NCBI GenBank assembly: GCA_022801435.1
Contig: JAAWSG010000001.1
Span: forward strand, 54,741-118,740
DNA: 64,000 bases
DNA from: Lawsonibacter sp.
GTDB taxonomy: Bacteria; Bacillota; Clostridia; Oscillospirales; Oscillospiraceae
Direction of reading: 5' to 3'
Shown in pieces: positions 1 through 7,333 of this stretch (position 1 is its first letter; each line of letters opens with the position of its first letter). Below the pieces are notes generated by a model. It saw only the letters and a list, made by a program, of their open reading frames with translations, was not told the origin of the DNA and made no database searches. Both the position numbers and the translations under genes were made by a program.

Positions 1-2
1 TC

Positions 3-101
3 CTCTTCCTCATCCCCCGGATGGTGACCACCGCCCTGGAGGTCTTTTTTACCATCTCCGCCGCCCTGTTGACCCGGTGGCTCTGGCTGCGGCGCAACTG
101 A
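3..101 (+). CDS. C-terminal end of a membrane protein (partial)
   Basis: The last 32 codons of a gene that begins outside the window run in an open frame to a TGA stop. The residues are hydrophobic (an alternating Leu/Val/Phe/Ile stretch with a Trp-Leu-Trp pair) and end in a short basic tail, which fits the last membrane helix of a transporter with its C-terminus in the cytoplasm. The family cannot be named from this fragment. A rho-independent terminator follows directly, so this is the end of a transcription unit. Confidence 0.5.
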   Translation, partial: LFLIPRMVTTALEVFFTISAALLTRWLWLRRN

Positions 102-106
102 AAAAA

Positions 107-149
107 CGCGCAGGTCAAGGCATTCACGCCCTGGCCTGCGCCGTTTTTT
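107..149 (+). terminator. Rho-independent terminator
   Basis: A GC-rich imperfect inverted repeat (arms CGCAGGTCAAGGC and GCCCTGGCCTGCG) is followed by six T residues. It lies six bases after the stop codon of the partial membrane protein gene. Confidence 0.8.
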
Positions 150-174
150 CGCTCCGCCTGTTCAGTTGCGCCTC

Positions 175-414
175 TCAGGGAGGGTCCTTTTTCCCCTCCA
201 CAGGGACGTCCGGATAAAACCTGACAATATCCGAGACATCGCAGTCCAAAATATTGCAGAGCGCGTTGAGGGTATAGGTCGATACCGATTCATCATTCAT
301 AAACCGCTGGATTGTTTTGCTGTCCAAGTTGTAGATGCCGCATTTGTTTCTCAAAAAATATGTGCTGATGTTTCGCTCGGCCAGAAGCCTGCGAAGCGGC
401 TCAAAGGAAATCAT
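175..414 (-). CDS. Small helix-turn-helix (XRE-like) regulator
   Basis: This 79-residue protein is almost only a Cro/CI-type helix-turn-helix. An LRRLLAERNIS helix at about residues 7-17 is followed by a recognition region (SKTIQRFMNDESVS) and a closing ALCNILDCDVSDIV helix near 51-64. That pattern matches the compact YozG/HTH_26 group of regulators. It ends in a short Pro/Lys-rich tail. The start ATG has an AAGGGG ribosome site about 8 bases upstream. It stands alone, convergent with the partial gene on its left and divergent from the PASTA-like gene on its right. The target is unknown. Confidence 0.75.
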   Translation of the reverse strand: MISFEPLRRLLAERNISTYFLRNKCGIYNLDSKTIQRFMNDESVSTYTLNALCNILDCDVSDIVRFYPDVPVEGKKDPP

Positions 415-516
415 GGATACAGCCCCTTGACTTTTTATCCATTATCCCATAAAATGATGCCAGGCAATTATGAGGAATATTCCCCATATCCAGTTTATGC
501 GTCCGGAGGCGGCAAT

Positions 517-912
517 ATGAACCGTGTAAGAGAAGACAGATATAAGAAATGGCGGACAGGGTTGCTTGGACTCCTCGTTTTAATGGGATTGTGGAGCGCA
601 ACGTGCAGCTTTGTGGACGGACTCAGCGTCAGAGAGCTTCCAAACGTGATGGGCCTCCACTATGAGGATGCCTCCGCTGTACTGACGGGCCGGGGCTTTC
701 AGGTGACCGCTGTCCCGGCAGACCCGGGGAGTATTTTGCCGTACTCCCCCTGGGACCGCAGCGTCAGGGCGGGGAGCGTCTTCGCCGTCAACGGGGAGCA
801 GAACCCCAACTACCTCAGCACACGCACCAGAGACCGGTCCGTCCTCCTCTATTATGCCGCCACGGACTACGTTTATGAGTGCGAACAATCGGAACCGCCT
901 CCGACCGTGTAA
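517..912 (+). CDS. Membrane-anchored single PASTA-like domain protein
   Basis: The protein has 131 residues. A basic N-terminus (residues 1-13) precedes one hydrophobic helix at about 14-34, so it is anchored or exported. Residues 41-67 (LPNVMGLHYEDASAVL followed by GFQVTAV) have the core pattern of a PASTA domain, the module that senses peptidoglycan or beta-lactams in Ser/Thr kinases and PBPs. The rest, about 60 residues, has no recognised domain. I chose the ATG at 517 because GGAGGC lies eight bases upstream; the open frame extends further 5' without a ribosome site. No kinase or PBP is adjacent, so its partner is unknown. Confidence 0.6.
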   Translation: MNRVREDRYKKWRTGLLGLLVLMGLWSATCSFVDGLSVRELPNVMGLHYEDASAVLTGRGFQVTAVPADPGSILPYSPWDRSVRAGSVFAVNGEQNPNYLSTRTRDRSVLLYYAATDYVYECEQSEPPPTV

Positions 913-1089
913 ACGGACAGAGGCAGAATACGGGGGAGTACCAGTCCCCCGCATCCCCATGTGGAAGCAAGCCCTCCCACATAACAGCATTGCTGCGGCC
1001 TTTGGAGAAACGTACCGCCGGGAACAAAAAAGAGTTGGGGAGGCTTTGCTGGTCTCCCTGAAAATGCTTGAGACCTTGAAGTAAATACC

Positions 1090-1121
1090 AAAAGCGCCGT
1101 CCAGATGGACGGCGCTTTTTT
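1090..1121. terminator. Bidirectional terminator
   Basis: A perfect 12-bp stem (AAAGCGCCGTCC and GGACGGCGCTTT, loop AGAT) has A residues on its left and T residues on its right, so it can terminate glyQS on the minus strand and the PASTA-like gene on the plus strand. I see no convincing gene between 913 and 1089. Confidence 0.85.
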
Positions 1122-1125
1122 GTAA

Positions 1126-2565
1126 TCAGTACGCCAGCTTCTCCTCCAGCCAGGCTTTTACCTCGCGGATGGGGATGCGGACCTGGTCCATGGTATCCCG
1201 GCTGCGGATGGTGACGCAGTGGTCGGCGGGGGTGGTCTCGTCCCCCACGGTCTGGAAGTCCACCGTGATACAGAAGGGGGTCCCGATCTCATCCTGCCGG
1301 CGGTAGCGCTTGCCGATGGAGCCGGTGTCGTCGTAGTCCACCATGAAGTACTTGCTCAACTCCTGCTGTAACTCCTGGGCGGGGCCGGAGAGGATATCCT
1401 TTTTGGACAGGGGGAGGATCGCCGCCTTGAAGGGGGCCAGGGCGGGGTGGAGCCGCAGGACGGTACGCACATCGTCCTTCCCCTTTTTGTCCTGGCCTAC
1501 CACCTCCTCATCGTAGGCGTTGCACAGGAAGGCCAGCAGCATACGCTCCACACCCAGGGAGGGCTCGATTACATAGGGGATATAGTGTTCATCCTTCTCC
1601 TGGTCGTAATAGGTCAGGTCCTTGCCGGAGGTGTTCTGGTGAGCCGTCAGGTCAAAGCTGGTCCGGCTGGCCACCCCCCACAGCTCGCCCCAGTCGGTAA
1701 AGGGGAAGGCGAACTCAAAGTCGGTGGTGGCGTTGGAGTAGTGGCTCAGCTCCTCGGGGTCGTGGTCCCGCAGGCGCAGGTTCTCCTCCCGGATGCCCAG
1801 GTCCAGCAGCCACTGGTGGCAGAAGTTCTTCCAGTACCTGAACCACTCCAGCTCGGTCCCCGGCTGGCAGAAGAACTCCAGCTCCATCTGCTCAAACTCC
1901 CGGGTGCGGAAGATGAAGTTCCCCGGGGTGATCTCGTTGCGGAAGGATTTTCCCACCTGGCACACCCCGAAGGGCAGCTTGCGGCGGGTGGAGCGCTGGA
2001 CGTTGACGAAGTTGGTAAAAATGCCCTGCGCGGTCTCCGGGCGGAGGTAGACGGTGTTTTTGGCGTCCTCGGTGACCCCCTGGAAGGTCTTGAACATCAG
2101 GTTGAACTGGCGGATATCCGTCCAGTTGAACTTGCCGCAGGAGGGACAGGGGATCTGGTGCTCCTCCACAAACTCCTTCATCTGGGCCTGGCTCATGGCG
2201 TCCACGCTGTGGCCCAGGTCGAACTGGTGCTCCTGACACCACTCCTCAATGACCTTGTCCGCCCGGAAGCGCTCTTTGCACTCCTTGCAGTCCATCAGCG
2301 GGTCAGAGAAGCCGCCCACATGCCCCGACGCCACCCACACCTGTGGATTCATCAGAATAGCGGCGTCCAGGCCCACGTTGTAGGGGTTCTCCTGGACAAA
2401 CTTCTTCCACCAGGCCCTTTTGATGTTGTTTTTCAGCTCCACACCCAGGGGTCCGTAGTCCCAGGTGTTGGCCAGCCCGCCGTAAATCTCCGACCCGGCG
2501 AAGATGAACCCCCGGCCCTTGCACAGGGCCACGATTTTTTCCATGGTCTTTTCGCTGTTTTTCAT
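1126..2565 (-). CDS. glyQS: Glycine--tRNA ligase (dimeric type)
   Basis: This 479-residue class II synthetase charges tRNA-Gly. It is the single-chain homodimeric type, not the separate alpha/beta type. Visible features are the N-terminal [15 protein letters not shown] block (about residue 27), two CxxC pairs (CKECK and CPSCG) in the insertion domain, motif 2 around [19 protein letters not shown], and motif 3 [10 protein letters not shown] near residue 350. The ATG at 2565 has a GGAG site 8 bases upstream; an in-frame ATG 33 bases further out lies close after the previous gene and is less likely. It is the second gene of a unit led by a T-box, with a 19-base gap to the gene before it, so expression should respond to uncharged tRNA-Gly. 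Confidence 0.97.
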   Translation of the reverse strand: MKNSEKTMEKIVALCKGRGFIFAGSEIYGGLANTWDYGPLGVELKNNIKRAWWKKFVQENPYNVGLDAAILMNPQVWVASGHVGGFSDPLMDCKECKERFRADKVIEEWCQEHQFDLGHSVDAMSQAQMKEFVEEHQIPCPSCGKFNWTDIRQFNLMFKTFQGVTEDAKNTVYLRPETAQGIFTNFVNVQRSTRRKLPFGVCQVGKSFRNEITPGNFIFRTREFEQMELEFFCQPGTELEWFRYWKNFCHQWLLDLGIREENLRLRDHDPEELSHYSNATTDFEFAFPFTDWGELWGVASRTSFDLTAHQNTSGKDLTYYDQEKDEHYIPYVIEPSLGVERMLLAFLCNAYDEEVVGQDKKGKDDVRTVLRLHPALAPFKAAILPLSKKDILSGPAQELQQELSKYFMVDYDDTGSIGKRYRRQDEIGTPFCITVDFQTVGDETTPADHCVTIRSRDTMDQVRIPIREVKAWLEEKLAY

Positions 2566-2584
2566 TTTATGAACTCCTTCTTCT

Positions 2585-2968
2585 TTATTGTGGGTCAATG
2601 GTGCGGAAAATACACTTCAAACCGCCATTTTCGTACAAAAACTCAAGCTGCAGCGTGAGATAGGTCAAATCGCCGCCGGAGGTCAGCTCGTAGTCCACGG
2701 CGAAGCCGCTCCCGTCCTTGTACTCGAAAAACATCACCTCATGGTGGTACTCATACTGGGGTTTGAAGCTGCAGGGCACGCCGTACTCGTCAAAGACGTC
2801 GAAATCGTTCATCTCCAGGATGCCCTGGATGCACTCCCGAATTTCCTCCGTGTTGTCCCACTCCATCTTGTCCACGCAGGAGGGCAGGTCCTCATACCGC
2901 TTTTCGTGGAGAACGCGGCAGATGTTTTTTACCACCTCAATGGCCTGCTGCTTGTGTTGTTCGGTCAT
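2585..2968 (-). CDS. Uncharacterised protein encoded between T-box and glyQS
   Basis: This 127-residue acidic soluble protein has no signal or membrane segment and I do not recognise it with confidence; it may belong to one of the small DUF families (DUF7668-like). It has a helical first half (residues 1-50) and a second half rich in aromatic beta-strand patterns ([15 protein letters not shown], then a [17 protein letters not shown] stretch). The ATG at 2968 has AAAGGGG about 7 bases upstream, immediately after the T-stretch of the T-box terminator. It is therefore the first gene read when the T-box antiterminates, directly ahead of glyQS, which suggests (inference) a role linked to glycine supply or translation. 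Confidence 0.7.
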   Translation of the reverse strand: MTEQHKQQAIEVVKNICRVLHEKRYEDLPSCVDKMEWDNTEEIRECIQGILEMNDFDVFDEYGVPCSFKPQYEYHHEVMFFEYKDGSGFAVDYELTSGGDLTYLTLQLEFLYENGGLKCIFRTIDPQ

Positions 2969-2984
2969 AAAATCACCCCTTTCC

Positions 2985-3020
2985 AAACAAAAACGCCCTG
3001 AGCCGGTGCGGCTCAGGGCG
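2985..3020 (-). terminator. T-box regulated terminator
   Basis: An 11-bp GC-rich stem with a 5-base loop is followed on the minus strand by TTTTTGTTT. It sits between the T-box sequence and the first gene, as expected for the attenuator that uncharged tRNA prevents from forming. Confidence 0.9.
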
Positions 3021-3216
3021 AACTTTTGTTAAGTCCGTGGTTCCACCTGAATTTCCCCGTGAGGGGACACTCTTGCCCGGTAACGGCGGGGGCCGGCAGA
3101 GCATTTCCTCTCCGCGCTCCAGGGTGCCTTTCCCACCGGACGGAGGAGGATTTTCACCGGCCATCCTCTCTCTGAAGCTCCGCGCCCCGGGGTACTGTTC
3201 CCTTTCTATGCTTTAT
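2985..3216 (-). ncRNA. T-box leader (tRNA-Gly sensing riboswitch)
   Basis: On the minus strand, the transcript between the promoter at 3223-3251 and the first gene contains the T-box sequence AGGTGGAACCACGG (3048-3035). This is followed by a strong terminator hairpin (2994-3020, arms CGCCCTGAGCC/GGCTCAGGGCG) and a T-rich run. Upstream are an AGTA S-turn-like segment, an AGAGAG segment and a stem I closing pair (AGCAT with ATGCT). A GGC followed by A (plus-strand 3126-3128) is a plausible glycine specifier codon; this assignment is inferred from its position, but glyQS lies downstream and fits it. Confidence 0.9.
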
Positions 3217-3222
3217 AGTGTA

Positions 3223-3251
3223 CTATTGTATGACACTTTTTATTCCCTGTC
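3223..3251 (-). promoter_or_regulatory. Sigma-A promoter of the T-box/glyQS unit
   Basis: The minus strand reads TTGACA, a 17-base spacer, then TACAAT. This is a near-perfect housekeeping promoter just upstream of the T-box leader. Confidence 0.85.
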
Positions 3252-3293
3252 AAGAAATTTTTTCAGCCCTTCCACATTTCCATTCCGCAACCT

Positions 3294-4493
3294 CTATCGT
3301 GTCAGCAGCTTCTTCATCCCCTCCTCCAGGCCGTCCACCGTGAGGGGAAACATGGAGAACTCCTTGGCGATGACATCGTAGGTCTGGCTCCAGTAGGCCC
3401 CCCAGTCGGGCCGGCGGCTGGGGTTGAGCCAGATGGCGTGGCGGAACCGGCCCTTCAGCAGCCGCAGCCAGTCCATGCCGCACTGGGGGCCGCCCTCCCG
3501 TCCGCTCCGGCCGTACCAGCCCCCCATCAGCTCATAAGGGGCCATCTGGGCGTCCCCCACCAGGATGAGCTTGTAGTCCGCCGGCAGGTTGGTCAGCACC
3601 CAGTCGGTGGGGATGCTGTTCCGGGTGATGAGGGTGGGGTCCTGATAGAGCCAGCTGTAGGGGCAGTTGTGGAAATAGAACACCTTCAGATCCTTAAAAT
3701 GCCCCGACTTGGACACCGCCTGGAAGAGGGCGGAGCACAGCTGGGCGTAGTAGTCCATGGAGCCCCCGGAATCCATCAGGAGCAGCACTTTTACCGTGTT
3801 CTCCCGGGGCCTCTTGTAGCGTACCTTGAGCACGCCGCCGTTGTCCGCGGTGTCCCGGATGGTGCGGTCCACGTCGAACTCGGTGGGGGGGAGGTCCACC
3901 AGGCCGGAGAACTGCCGCAGATGCCGGAGGGCCACCTCAAACTGACGGGTGTCCAGGGTGTTGTCCCGGCGGAAGTCCCGGAATTTCCGGTCCCCCGCCA
4001 CCCGGAAGGCCCTGCGGTACATACTTCGGCCCCCCACCCGGATGCCCCAGGGGGACAGACCCGAATTGCCGAAGAGGGACATCCCGTGGGTCCCCACCCA
4101 GTAGCTGCCGCCGTTGTGCTCCTCGGTCTGCTCCAGCAGCCGCTCCTTGAGCATCTGCTCGATCTCCTCCTCGGTGAAGCCCAGATTTTTCAGCGCCTGG
4201 ATCTCGTCCCAGTTGGCGTACTCGGACAGGACATCGGGTTTGTTCAGCCAGTCCAACAGCTCCTGAGAAATCTCCTGCTGGAAGGGGACATCCCGAAAGT
4301 ATTCCAGAAAGGTGCGGTCGAAGGTGTCAAAATCCGCCTCGCTCTTCACCAGCAGGCAGCGGCACAGGTGATAAAATCCGGTAAAACTGGACCCGTGGAG
4401 GTTTTTTTCCAGCCCCTCCACCAGGGCCATCCACTCGGTGAGGGAGACGTTCAGGCCGTTCCTCCGGAGGAGGTACAAAAAATCCTCGAACAT
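3294..4493 (-). CDS. VWA (CoxE-like) domain protein
   Basis: The protein has 399 residues. The C-terminal half is a von Willebrand A domain: after KVLLLM comes the metal site DSGGS at residues 241-245, and a later LILVGDAQM strand also fits. The N-terminal half is the helical region typical of CoxE/YeaD-type VWA proteins that pair with MoxR ATPases. It starts four bases after the stop of the MoxR-like gene, so the two are surely co-transcribed and probably act as a chaperone pair that remodels or loads metal into a target protein. The target is not visible here. It is cytoplasmic, with no signal peptide. Confidence 0.88.
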   Translation of the reverse strand: MFEDFLYLLRRNGLNVSLTEWMALVEGLEKNLHGSSFTGFYHLCRCLLVKSEADFDTFDRTFLEYFRDVPFQQEISQELLDWLNKPDVLSEYANWDEIQALKNLGFTEEEIEQMLKERLLEQTEEHNGGSYWVGTHGMSLFGNSGLSPWGIRVGGRSMYRRAFRVAGDRKFRDFRRDNTLDTRQFEVALRHLRQFSGLVDLPPTEFDVDRTIRDTADNGGVLKVRYKRPRENTVKVLLLMDSGGSMDYYAQLCSALFQAVSKSGHFKDLKVFYFHNCPYSWLYQDPTLITRNSIPTDWVLTNLPADYKLILVGDAQMAPYELMGGWYGRSGREGGPQCGMDWLRLLKGRFRHAIWLNPSRRPDWGAYWSQTYDVIAKEFSMFPLTVDGLEEGMKKLLTR

Positions 4494-4497
4494 GGTC

Positions 4498-5307
4498 TTA
4501 CCGCCAGTTGCGCCGGAGGAGGTCGATGTCCTCGTTCTTTTTCAGCAGCACCCCCAGGTAGGGGACCTCCTTCACGATGCGGCCCACGTCCACGCCCCCA
4601 TGCTGGAGGGCTTGGAGCCAGTCGATGATCTCGCTGGTGGAGGGCTTTTTCTTGATCTGTGGCAGGTTCCGAATTTTGTAAAAGGCCTCCAGCACCTGAT
4701 TCAGCAGCTTCTCCCCAATGTCGGGGTAGTGGACCCGGACGATCTCCGCCATCAGCTCCTTATCGGGGAACTCGATGTAGTGGAAGACACACCGCCGGAG
4801 GAAGGCGTCGGGCAGCTCCTTCTCCGCGTTGGAGGTGATGATGACCACCGGGCGGTGGTTTGCTTTCACCGTCCGGCCGGTCTCCGGGATGTGGAACTCC
4901 ATCCGGTCCAGCTCCCACAGCAGGTCGTTGGGGAACTCCAGGTCCGCCTTGTCGATCTCGTCAATGAGGAGGATGACCTGTTCGTCATCGGTGAACGCCT
5001 CCCCCAGCTTGCCCAGCTTCACGTACTTCTCAATATTGTCCACCCCCTGGCCGCCGAACTGGCTGTCGTACAGGCGCTGGACCACATCGTAGACATACAG
5101 CCCGTCCTGGGCCTTGGTGGTGGATTTGATGTTCCAGATGATGAGCTTTTTCCCCAGCGCCTGGGCAATGGCCTCTGCCAGCATGGTCTTGCCCGTCCCC
5201 GGCTCCCCCTTGATGAGCAGGGGCTTTTGCAGCACCATGGCGATGTTGGCCGCCCGGAGCAGCTCCTCCGAGGCCACATAATTTTGACTTCCCTTAAATT
5301 CCTTCAT
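4498..5307 (-). CDS. MoxR-family AAA+ ATPase
   Basis: This 269-residue ATPase has Walker A GEPGTGKT at 34-41, Walker B LLIDEID with catalytic D116/E117, a sensor-1 segment VVIITSNAEKE near 155-165 and an Arg-finger region LRRCVFHYIEFPD. The length and motifs are those of the MoxR class, which works with VWA-domain partners in maturing or remodelling other proteins. The partner gene lies directly downstream. The start ATG follows GGGAGGATATAGCTT, a good ribosome site, and a promoter lies at 5345-5373. Confidence 0.92.
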   Translation of the reverse strand: MKEFKGSQNYVASEELLRAANIAMVLQKPLLIKGEPGTGKTMLAEAIAQALGKKLIIWNIKSTTKAQDGLYVYDVVQRLYDSQFGGQGVDNIEKYVKLGKLGEAFTDDEQVILLIDEIDKADLEFPNDLLWELDRMEFHIPETGRTVKANHRPVVIITSNAEKELPDAFLRRCVFHYIEFPDKELMAEIVRVHYPDIGEKLLNQVLEAFYKIRNLPQIKKKPSTSEIIDWLQALQHGGVDVGRIVKEVPYLGVLLKKNEDIDLLRRNWR

Positions 5308-5344
5308 AAGCTATATCCTCCCAGCTGATGCGGTATTGTTCCTG

Positions 5345-5373
5345 ATTGTACCCCGTTTTCCCCAAAAAGGCAA
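5345..5373 (-). promoter_or_regulatory. Promoter of the MoxR-VWA operon
   Basis: The minus strand reads TTGCCT, 17 bases, then TACAAT, ending about 40 bases upstream of the MoxR start codon. It shares the 5308-5629 gap with the divergent promoter at 5491-5519; between them I see only non-coding sequence. Confidence 0.65.
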
Positions 5374-5490
5374 GCCTATTCTTGGGCTTTGCGGAGAAAT
5401 CAGTTGCAGGGCGGGCGAGCCCTATGCAAGTTTCCCGTCCCCGCAGTCAGCCCTTCCTGACAAGTTTTATTATTTTTTTGATAAGCGTAC

Positions 5491-5519
5491 TTGACAACAC
5501 TGGGAGCGCGTGCTATGAT
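5491..5519 (+). promoter_or_regulatory. Sigma-A promoter of the small-protein operon
   Basis: TTGACA, a 17-base spacer and TATGAT form a near-consensus promoter. It drives three small genes (5630-6337) after a leader of about 100 bases, which holds no recognised riboswitch. Confidence 0.85.
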
Positions 5520-5629
5520 ACCCTCAAGCTGAGGTCACGGCCGGACCGAAGCGGAATCAGGCCCCTTCTCCATACCCGCCCAGGCCGGGGAGGGTTGGAG
5601 CGCAGGCCGCCGAAAAAGGAGAAATTTCA

Positions 5630-5941
5630 ATGGAAAGAGACGAAATTCTGGAAAAGAGCCGGAAGGAAAATAAAAATCAGGATGAGATGGAAAAGACCAT
5701 CCGGGTGGAGGGAGAGTCCTTCAGCCTGTTTTTCACCCTGATGGCGGGGATACTGCTGTACTCCTACAACCGCCTGCACGACCTGCCCTCCGACACCATT
5801 TTCATCATGTTCTGGACCTCCTGCGTCAGCAACCGTCTGTACCGTCTGACCAAGCGGAGGAACACCTCCGATCTGATTACTATGATCATCTCCCTTGTCA
5901 TTCTGGTGTTCTATGTGGTAAAATACCTTTCACAGGGGTGA
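5630..5941 (+). CDS. Small two-helix membrane protein (DUF6442-like)
   Basis: The protein has 103 residues. A charged N-terminal segment with the pattern LEKSRKENKNQDE (about residues 7-19) leads into two hydrophobic helices at about 32-48 and 83-100, with a basic loop (RLTKRRNTSDL) between. The N-terminal pattern and size match DUF6442-type proteins, which are commonly found next to small XRE regulators in Clostridia; the function of the family is not known to me. It is the first gene of a three-gene operon and ends four bases before the HTH gene, which suggests that the HTH protein controls it or senses through it. Confidence 0.75.
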   Translation: MERDEILEKSRKENKNQDEMEKTIRVEGESFSLFFTLMAGILLYSYNRLHDLPSDTIFIMFWTSCVSNRLYRLTKRRNTSDLITMIISLVILVFYVVKYLSQG

Positions 5942-5945
5942 TAGA

Positions 5946-6155
5946 ATGGACGATCAACTGGTCCTGAAAAATCGGTTAAAGGTAACCCGGGCGGAAAAAT
6001 CCCTCTCTCAGGGGGAGCTGGCAAAGCTGGTGGGGGTCTCCCGGCAGACCATCAGCTCCATTGAGACGGGGCAGTTCAGCCCCACCGCCAAGCTGGCTCT
6101 GGTGCTGTGCATCGCCCTGGATAAGAAGTTTGAGGAGCTGTTCTATTTTGACTGA
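5946..6155 (+). CDS. XRE-family HTH regulator
   Basis: This 69-residue protein is a complete Cro/CI-type helix-turn-helix. LKVTRAEKSLSQGELAKLVG and VSRQTISSIETGQFSPT give the two HTH helices at about residues 10-45, and the ending KKFEELFYFD is characteristic of the YgzD/YozG-like group. Such proteins are usually paired with small membrane proteins, as here. It is downstream of a strong promoter and probably autoregulates the operon (inference). The start has AGGGGTG five bases upstream, overlapping the end of the previous gene. Confidence 0.88.
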   Translation: MDDQLVLKNRLKVTRAEKSLSQGELAKLVGVSRQTISSIETGQFSPTAKLALVLCIALDKKFEELFYFD

Positions 6156-6169
6156 GAGGAGGCCCGTCT

Positions 6170-6337
6170 ATGGAACCCTTCGCCATTGCGCTTTTCGCCG
6201 CGGCGGTCATCGGCATCCCCATCGCTATCCTGCTGTACAACGACTACGGCAAGAAGCGGGGCTGTGGCCGGGGGTGCGCCACCTGCGGCAACCGGGATAT
6301 CTGCTACCGGAGGAAAAAAGAGGAAACCCCCAAATAA
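6170..6337 (+). CDS. Small Cys-rich single-pass membrane protein (FeoB-associated type)
   Basis: The 55-residue protein has one hydrophobic helix (residues 4-23) followed by a basic, cysteine-rich tail with Cys32, Cys36, Cys39 and Cys45 and ending KKEETPK. This is the architecture of FeoB-associated Cys-rich membrane proteins, but no feoA or feoB is nearby, so the iron link is only a family resemblance. GAGAGGAGG lies about 7 bases upstream of the ATG. It is the last gene of the small-protein operon. Confidence 0.65.
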   Translation: MEPFAIALFAAAVIGIPIAILLYNDYGKKRGCGRGCATCGNRDICYRRKKEETPK

Positions 6338-6376
6338 AAAATCTGACCCCCGAGGCGCACCGCTTCGGGGGTCAGA
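6335..6376 (-). terminator. Terminator of the AEC/yaaT operon
   Basis: The 11-bp stem CTGACCCCCGA/TCGGGGGTCAG is followed on the minus strand by a run of T residues. It lies between converging genes and may also slow transcription from the plus strand, where no T-run follows. Confidence 0.75.
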
Positions 6377-6385
6377 GTATCTCAT

Positions 6386-7330
6386 TTACCCGATCAGCAA
6401 CATCAGCACGGGGATGGTGACAAAGCTGACCAGGATGGACAGGCAGGCCCCGGAGGCGGCGTATTGCTCATCCGCCCCGTAGGCCCCGGCCATGACGGTG
6501 ACCTGGCTGACCACGGGCAGGGCGCTCTCCACAATGAAGACGTCCCGGGCCAGTCCGGTAACGCCGAACAGCACACAGCTGCCCCAGCAGATCACCGGAG
6601 CCAGCACCAGCCGGATGGCCAGCATGGCGGGCAGTCCGGGGAGGAGGCGGAGGTTTTTCAGCCCCACCTCATAGACAATAAAGCCGCAGTAGATGAGGGC
6701 CAGAGGGGTCACCGAGCCGCTGATATAGCTGGCAAAGCGCATCACCGGTCCTGGGGGCTCCAGATCCAGAACCAGCAGAGTCACCGCCAAAATCACCCCC
6801 AGAATGGGAGGCTTTTGGAACATGTTCTTCAAAAATTCCAGCAGACCTCCCTGCCGCTCCCTCCGGACCCCGGAGCCCTCCACCAGCAAAATGCCCGCCG
6901 ACTGGAGGAAGCTGGTATTGGCCAAATAGTAGACCATCAGGTGGGGCATACAGGCCTCGCCAAAGAGCTGGGTACACACGGGGATGCCGATAAAAATGGT
7001 GTTGGACAGCCCGGCCATAGCCACAAAAACCCCCCACCGCTCCCGGGGCAGGCGGAGCAGCCAGGCCGCGGCCATGGAGACCAGCAGGGTCACCGCCACC
7101 CCGGCCAGGCCGGAGACCAGCTGCACCCCGGCCTGGGCCAAACCGGACCGGTCCAAATTCTCCAGCAGGCCCACCAGGCAGTTGCAGGGCACGGCGATGT
7201 TGATAATAAACAGGCTGACAAACTTCTTCTCCCGGGCGGTCATCCACCCTCGGGCTCCCATAAAATAGCCCACCGCCATCATCATCAGCAGCACCGCGCA
7301 GGCGGATACCGCGTTGAGAAAACCTGTCAT
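6386..7330 (-). CDS. AEC (auxin efflux carrier) family transporter
   Basis: This 314-residue integral membrane protein has about ten hydrophobic helices. The N-terminal half shows the family features NIAVPCNCLVGLLENLD and GLSNTIFIGIPV, and the C-terminal half has the matching LVLAPVICW segment. Bacterial AEC members export or import organic acids and other small anions; the substrate is not predictable here. Its start lies three bases after the yaaT stop, so it is the last gene of the minus-strand operon that begins near rpmH or jag. Nothing in it looks damaged. Confidence 0.85.
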   Translation of the reverse strand: MTGFLNAVSACAVLLMMMAVGYFMGARGWMTAREKKFVSLFIINIAVPCNCLVGLLENLDRSGLAQAGVQLVSGLAGVAVTLLVSMAAAWLLRLPRERWGVFVAMAGLSNTIFIGIPVCTQLFGEACMPHLMVYYLANTSFLQSAGILLVEGSGVRRERQGGLLEFLKNMFQKPPILGVILAVTLLVLDLEPPGPVMRFASYISGSVTPLALIYCGFIVYEVGLKNLRLLPGLPAMLAIRLVLAPVICWGSCVLFGVTGLARDVFIVESALPVVSQVTVMAGAYGADEQYAASGACLSILVSFVTIPVLMLLIG

Positions 7331-7333
7331 GGG

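Noticed and set aside
854-1084. Open frame after the PASTA-like gene
   Set aside because: It overlaps the PASTA-like gene in another frame, lacks a ribosome site and has no domain; treated as non-coding.
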